Below are positions 58,501 through 64,000 of a stretch of DNA of 64,000 nt, one piece after another. How positions within the stretch are numbered: position 1 is the first letter of the stretch; every line of letters begins with the position of its first letter. Position numbers and translations under genes: made by a program. The stretch spans positions 43,402,890 to 43,466,889 of the forward strand of contig JAVMKO010000003.1 of NCBI GenBank assembly GCA_032164245.1, read 5' to 3'. The DNA comes from Sternotherus odoratus. Its lineage: Eukaryota > Chordata > Testudines > Kinosternidae. The notes beneath the pieces are model-generated. The model worked only from the letters and a program-made list of their open reading frames with translations, was not told the DNA's origin and did not search any database.

Positions 58501-61252
58501 AGGGAGTGAGTTAGTATACTACACATAGAGCAAAGGAGAAGAAAGTCTTTAGAGGGGGAAGGAGAAAATAGTACTGAACAAAGTATATTATTTAAATTTA
58601 TCCAACTTACATTTTACCATATTTATCAAACTTCATTATTTACCCTTTAAATGAGATTAGAAAATGCTGTCTGGTTAAGAGAGTCAAGATATTAGCAATT
58701 TTAACCTAAGTCAAGCACTGATCCCTTCTATGGTTCAATTTAGTTAAGACTGTTCTGATCTGTGGCATTGTGCCAGGACATTACTATAACTAATTACCAA
58801 TAAAAATAAAGGATTTTCTAATGGTTTTGTAAGTGACAGGATATCAACTTAGATAAATTTTAGTGCTTCTTTGGAAATACTTCATCAATAGCAAAAAACT
58901 CAAAGTAGAAATTTTACATAGACCCTACTCTGCCAAGTATTTAGGAGATACTCTTATTTTCAAGAGTAGTGCTTAGTAAGGAGAGCTATTTTGATTTTTA
59001 AGGAATGGAACCGAATATTCCATTGCTAGATCTGCCTGAATTAAGAATGTCTCCCACTTTCCCCACCCTTTGTTCCACCTGTTGAGTTGGCAATATGCCT
59101 TTTTATTGCAATATTTTGCAAAACTATGTTTTGTTTGAATACTACAGAGTTCACTGCGGATTAGATCAGAAGTACCCCTGCGAACTTCATTGTATTTCCA
59201 GTGTCTATAGATTGTTCCAAGCTAAGGAGAATGAGGGATCTATATCTATATCTATCTCACAGGTAAGCATGTGTACATATGTGATATATAACACACAGGG
59301 GTATTTTTATATACATACATAAGCACACATTTACCTGCTTGATATTATCCTGCCTGGCTGCATCGAGGAGGCTGTAAAAGGGAAGTTAACAGGAAATAAA
59401 ACAATGACAAATACAAGGGACTATCACAGAGAATGCTAATGATAAACAATGGGGAATGCATTATGTGGAAAATAATCCCCGGCCTAGCACCCCACTACGT
59501 GGGCCACATTTACTCTTCCTAGGCCAAACTTATAACCAAAGGATGCTTTATTTTGAAGAAGCTGTCTCAGTACATCAGCTCTGCCACAGGGTTCCGAAGT
59601 GAAAAGACTCATGGGAACAAACCCAGTTAATCCAGCTAGTTACCAGAGAGCTGCAGCCCAGAAATCCAGTCCCTGATCAGATGAACTGCTTGGTTGTACC
59701 CAAAATGGAGAGAATTTGTCCCCCAAAGGATGTACTCAAGAGGTTAAAAAAAAAAAAAGTCAAAAGCACAGCTTACCGTGCAACTAGGACACAAACATTG
59801 ATCAAAAGATAAGTGATTAAAAGAAAATAAGACAAGCTGAACCAATGGAAAGCCAACACCTCACTAGCTCCCAGAATAATTACAAACATTATAGGTTTGC
59901 TTTATAATGAACTGTTAGGCTTTACAATTTGGTTGTATAGATGTTTCCCATACAGAGTTTTGACGGACTTTGCAAGTTTTGCAAAAAACAATGATCAGGA
60001 CAAAATAAGAGCAAGCTGATGAATACAACATCAGTACAAATAGAAGACGACTTGACACGCAAGGTGAATGTAACTTAAAACAGAAGAGGAACAACTGGAA
60101 AAGTACTTCTCAAATTGTGTTAGTGACCATAAAATACACAAACACCAACTTAAAATTCCAAAGGTTACAGCTTAATGGTAAGGAACTTAAACCTAAATAT
60201 GCTATGCAGTAATATGAGAAGACTTGTTAAGAGAAATAAGCCCATTATAGTGACCATATTTTGATAGGGGGTGTTTTTCCTTTCTGCATTAATCAATGAG
60301 AAACTGACTGCTGATCTAGAAGAATTAACATTGTTGTAGACAACAAGATGACTGTATTTAAGCATTACTAAATGCAGTCAATATTGCTGTGTTCCAACCA
60401 AGAGGCAACTTCAGTCAAGATGTTTAAGAGAGCAATACTTGGCTTATACAGAGCTGCAACAAAAATCTTATGCATGTGCCTTTCATATATATGTTGCAAT
60501 AGTAGCAACTCCTTCAAAATATACCAACAATTGAAGGGAAGCCATACAAAAAAAAAAGTATCTTCTCAAATGTTTGAACTCATAGCTGGAAGTGTGGACT
60601 AAGGAATTTCTCTGAGATGCAGAAATAAGAAACAGAATATCTTGATTTATATTATGCATGAGAACAATTCACTCCACTTGAAATACCACTACAATCATAA
60701 AAAGGTACATTTCTTCACACAACATCCACATCTCATACTTCCCTAGCACAGATACCATAATAAGAGTTTCCAACAGAGTCAGAAATTATTCTGCAAAACT
60801 CAATTTTGGCTAAAATTCCCTGAAAACCTTTGAAGTTACCAATATTAAGAAAATAAAATTTAAACCTTCTGTCTAAAGTTGTGTTGACCATGTTCTACAT
60901 AATAAATATTATTGAATTGACATATTTTAAAATTTAGTCTGATATTCTCTCTCCTCTCCTTTGCATCCTTTCACATGCAGTGGAGAGGAAAGAGGGAAAA
61001 AGGCCCAGAAGAGAATGTATTGAGGAGAAAAGGCAGGTTAGTGGCCTTCGTACAAAAGATTGAAGAGGTCATTCCGATTTTTGGGAACTCATCCTTGGGT
61101 TCCCCCTCTAACAGGGGATCATTTAACCCTACCTTATATGAATTTTCTATAAAAGCATAAAAAGGTATATAGTACAAGCACTTACATTTATACTGAAAGT
61201 CAGACCAGGATAAATAGGTCATCTAATAATTATATTAACTTTCTTGAACTAC
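58501..61252. other. Intronic, nothing recognised
   Basis: A/T-rich DNA including an A run (59746-59757). No repeat termini, RNA genes or conserved frames were seen. Confidence 0.45.
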
Positions 61253-62375
61253 TGTGATTGGATCCCTGGGTTCAGCCTGGGACTGTGGGACTGCTATGCC
61301 CTCTTAACTCTACAACCTGGACCATCTCTCTCAACGTTTTGCTAGTGACAAGTAAAAAACCCCTCCATGTGCTGTTATCCCTCAGCACAACCACACGTGG
61401 AGCTCTACTCTCAGCTCGATTGCATGAATGCTCCCTGAATCACTCATGAATCACAAAGAAAGGCACCAGCCAAATGCCCCAGCTCCCAGCCTTATACCTC
61501 AGGAATATACCATATTGCACTGCTCAAGACCCTTCCTGGAGTAATACAAGTTTATTAATTGGTTCACCACTTACTAATGGAAAGTGGATACACACCAGCC
61601 TTTGTAAACCTGAGCAGGTTTAGGCAAACACTACCTTTACCAGTGAGTTTGCCTAAACAGTAGCACAAAATCTTTTGTAATCAATAAACTTATGTGATTA
61701 TAAATGATGGGCATAAAGTCAGAGAGGTTATCAAAAGAAAAGAAAATATAAACATGCTGTATAAACCTTACCACACTAGATAGTATTTAGAGCAACCAAT
61801 ATTCTCTCCCCACTGGATCTTACAGTCTTTAGTATACATGTTTGTCTCAAATCTGGGCCAGACTCTGTTGGAGTCTTCCGTTTTCTGAAAGTTCTTGTTG
61901 CTTTCAGCGTGGGGTGGGAGGGGGTGAGTGGGAAAGGAAAGGAAAAGAATGGGGCCACTGTTTTATACCCTTAGTCCCATGTGCTTAGAGAATACAAGTC
62001 CAGGCACGTCTGGTGGGCATTAATGAGTCCCCAGGCAAGGTTGAGCAATTCCCCTGGCCTGGGCTTGTGCAAGTTAGTTATTGCATTGTAGCATCCTTGC
62101 TGGACAATGGCTATTTAACACCTACCTGAGTGTTTGTTACTTTCCTTGCTGTTCTCTCTGGGGAGCGAATATTTGGCGGATTCCTCAACTTACAGCATGT
62201 TAGAGTGACAACCATACATGCAATCTCAACTTCATATGCATTAATGAAATACATATTTAGATAAAACAATGACTCAGCAGATCGTAACCTTTCTTCGGAT
62301 AGCTCACAATATCACAATTTTATATAAATGAAAAATGAGGATTACAAGGTGCTCCCCCAGGTATAGAATGTCACA
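61253..62375 (-). mobile_element. Solo LTR, endogenous-retrovirus type, 1123 bp
   Basis: On the minus strand it starts TGTGACATTC (62375 down) and ends CCAATCACA (61253), so it has TG...CA termini. The 5 bp flanks ACTAC (61248-61252) and GCTAC (62376-62380) form a target duplication with one mismatch. A TATA box is at 61961-61967 (complement of 'ttttata') and an AATAAA signal at 61551-61556 (complement). No second LTR or internal coding sequence is in the window. Length and signal spacing are close to those of the LTR at 43578-44711, but the sequences differ, so they are different families of similar design. Confidence 0.85.
61961..61967 (-). promoter_or_regulatory. TATA box of the minus-strand solo LTR
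   Basis: TATAAAA in the context GGGTATAAAACAG, about 410 bp from the LTR 5' end. It faces the same way as LMBRD1. Present activity unknown. Confidence 0.7.
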
Positions 62376-62546
62376 GCTACATTAAGGAACTTAAGCAGAC
62401 CCTTTTATTACCCCTTAGTGTCTTCCAGCTTTGCCTTGAATATGAAAGTATTTCCTGCGAAGACTTTTTTTTGAGAATTGCAAAACAACAACAAAATAGC
62501 AACACAAGGCAGAATTAAAGGTGGGGGGTGGGAGATAGAGACTTAC

Positions 62547-62620
62547 TGTGTACGTGACAGCTGCCAACATTCCAATTAAGGTCAAGGAACTAATAGAAAA
62601 CGATAGGGCAGCCAAACCAT
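62547..62620 (-). CDS. LMBRD1: LMBRD1 exon, transmembrane segment (GLAALSFSIS...VTYT)
   Basis: Coding exon of 74 bp: two bases (AT) finishing a split codon, probably His (C|AT) as in the family, then 24 codons reading GLAALSFSISSLTLIGMLAAVTYT. This is a hydrophobic helix, colinear with the fifth or so membrane segment of LMBD1. The acceptor is ATTACAG|ATG (AG at 62621-62622) and the donor is CACA|GTAAGT (62541-62546). It joins directly to AYGM in exon 27247-27372, giving ...VTYT-AYGMSALP as in the family. An apparent start Met at 62615 made by a longer open frame is not the gene's start; translation begins in earlier exons outside the window. Confidence 0.96.
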
Positions 62621-63298
62621 CTGTAATATAAAAGTGGAGAAAAGCCTGCTAAAAATTTATATATAAATACAAGACATGCCCCAGAAGAGAGAGTAGATTT
62701 TTTTTTTTTTTAAACTTCAGGAAAACAAAGGTTCAACCTTAGTTAAATTAAATTGGCTAACATTTAAAATCAACCACAACAATCAGTTAAATTTCTGCTT
62801 TTATGTTATTTTTAAAATACATTCTAATCCAAGTAAAGGATTTGAAAAAAGTCATAATATACAGACATGGGAGAAAACGCGACAATTTGAAAATTTAACA
62901 AATGAGAGATGAAGTCTAGCATTATTGGCAGAGGGGAAATGGGGGTTGACGTGTCGATAGACTATAAAAAGTTAAATATAGCTGGGAGATTAAACTCTAA
63001 TGTCCTTTAAAGATTAACAAATTGTGCTTGATACCCTAAACAGGAGAATGCAGTGGAGGGATACAAAGAGGGATGATGTGGTCAAAATGGTCTATATAGC
63101 ATGATTTTTTTTTAGTGAATAAGCAAGACAATACTACATTTGTCAAGGCTGGAGAAAATACATAAATCTGAATTAATTTGAGAAAGTGTATTAGAAAACA
63201 TCTTTATTTTTGCATTAGTAATTTATATTCTTATGGAAAAGACTAACATGTAATTTCCTTTTAAAACACATCAATGGGACTCTAGCAACCATGTACAT
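62621..63298 (-). other. LMBRD1: LMBRD1 intron (upstream of exon 62547-62620)
   Basis: The 3' part of the next intron in transcript order, A/T-rich with a T run at 62698-62710. The preceding exon lies beyond the right edge. No repeat recognised. Confidence 0.6.
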
Positions 63299-64000
63299 CA
63301 GGGGTCTCAAACATGCGGCCCGCAGGACACATGTGGCCCGCCAAGCCCTTCCCTGTGGCCCGCGAAGTCCCTCCCCCCCCCCCCCAGCTCGTGCATTGCA
63401 AATGCAGCGCCGCTTTCTGAAGCGGCTGCCAGCACTGTCCCTTCCAAGGGGAAGGAAGGGGGAGGAGACGGAGGGCTCCTATTTGCCTCCCTCCAAGCAT
63501 TGCACTCCCACAGCTCCCATTGGCTGGGAACAGGGAACTGCGGCCAATGGGAGCTTCGTGGAAGTTGTCTGGAGGAAGCAAGAGCAGCACATGCAGGGGA
63601 ACCCTCCGGGTGACTCCCTCTCTCCCCCAGGCTGCAGAGACTGGTTGCAGCAGCTTCCTGGAGTGGAGCTGTATGGGGCCGGAGCCGCTCTAGGTAAGTG
63701 GCACCAGGCTGGAGCTCGTACCCAGAACCCCTCCTGCACCCCAACTCCCTGCCCTGAGCCACCTGCCCTGAGCCACCTGCTGCACCCATCCCCCTGCCGC
63801 ATCCCTCACCTCTCTTACACCCCACACACCAAATCTCTGCCCTGAGCCCCCTTCCACACCCTGCACCTCAACTCCCTGCCCTGAGCCCCTGCTGCATCCT
63901 GCATCCTTTCTGCACCCCCTGGGGGCAGGGAGGGGGAAGCGTTGGTGTGGGGACTTCAGGGAAGGGGTTGGAATGGGGCAGGGAAGGCATGGGAAGAGGC
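63299..64000. repeat. GC-rich hAT-type repeat, runs off the window
   Basis: It begins CAGGGGTCTCAAACATGCGGCCCGC, a typical hAT-style terminus (compare 9132). It contains an inverted pair AGCTCCCATTGG / CCAATGGGAGCT (63512-63555) also found in the element at 28551-29270. A C-rich tail follows ('ccctgagcc' repeated from about 63750). The right end is outside the window. Long frames here (such as 63291-63845) are artefacts of composition. Confidence 0.65.

Larger units (their letters stand above)
27373..62546 (-). other. LMBRD1: LMBRD1 intron, about 35.2 kb, repeat-rich
   Basis: A single intron separates exon 62547-62620 (ending ...VTYT) and exon 27247-27372 (starting AYGM). These two peptides are adjacent in the family protein, so no coding exon is missing between them. 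It holds most of the large elements of the window: DIRS copies c, d and e, two solo LTRs, a Helitron, CR1 pieces, hAT and other MITEs, and three of the four Penelope-type loci. Confidence 0.9.

Noticed and set aside
62415..62615. Met at 62615 as a start codon
   Set aside because: It is an internal frame artefact. The exon's sequence belongs mid-protein in LMBRD1, and the apparent Met arises from intron/exon read-through.
63291..63845. 184-codon plus-strand and 172-codon minus-strand frames
   Set aside because: Both overlap the same GC-rich hAT-type repeat. No recognisable protein family.

Overview
The window is a piece of a vertebrate nuclear genome with no prokaryotic features. It holds five exons of one host gene on the minus strand, separated by introns full of old transposable elements. 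The translated exons match LMBRD1 (LMBD1, the lysosomal cobalamin export protein). Several repeat families (CR1 LINEs, DIRS tyrosine-recombinase retrotransposons, Penelope-like repeats, hAT and other TIR MITEs, long solo LTRs, Helitrons) resemble ones I associate with turtle genomes. The reptile/turtle assignment is inference from that memory, not from a database search.

LMBRD1 is transcribed right to left. Its exons lie at 62547-62620, 27247-27372, 25285-25437, 4694-4758 and 3658-3760. All have AG acceptors and GT donors. The reading frame stays open across every junction and the protein is colinear with the middle of the roughly 540-residue family. Both ends of the gene lie outside the window. 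The introns are about 35.2 kb, 1.8 kb, 20.5 kb and 0.9 kb.

Repeat layout. 0.9-2.9 kb: internally deleted DIRS copy carrying a second repeat. 7-10 kb: LTR-like repeat, two MIR-type SINE pieces, and a complete 888 bp hAT MITE with GC-rich hairpins. 10.4-13.2 kb: CR1 tail, small MITE, DIRS RT/RNase H relic. 17.9-20.7 kb: LTR-like region, hAT end and a Helitron. 28.3-29.4 kb: MITE nested in a MITE. 32.2-37.1 kb: near-complete decayed DIRS element. 38.5-39.4 kb: hAT MITE. 41.6 kb: Penelope-type palindrome. 43.5-45.0 kb: CR1 split by a solo LTR with a clean target duplication. 47.5-48.1 kb: Helitron with a Rep N-terminal remnant. 49.3-51.2 kb: DIRS with inverted terminal repeats. 51.7-53.4 kb: two Penelope-type inverted repeats around a TIR MITE. 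54.8-56.7 kb: DIRS interrupted by CR1. 57.5-58.5 kb: MITEs. 61.3-62.4 kb: second solo LTR. 63.3 kb to the end: GC-rich hAT-type repeat.

Apart from the LMBRD1 exons I see no intact protein gene. The recognisable coding remnants belong to transposable elements and are broken. I found no wholly new system. The observations most worth checking are decayed hammerhead-ribozyme-like motifs in the inverted Penelope-type repeats, a UG repeat 17 nt downstream of an LMBRD1 5' splice site, a NAGNAG acceptor in the same gene, and an exact 58 bp repeat inside an otherwise decayed DIRS element.
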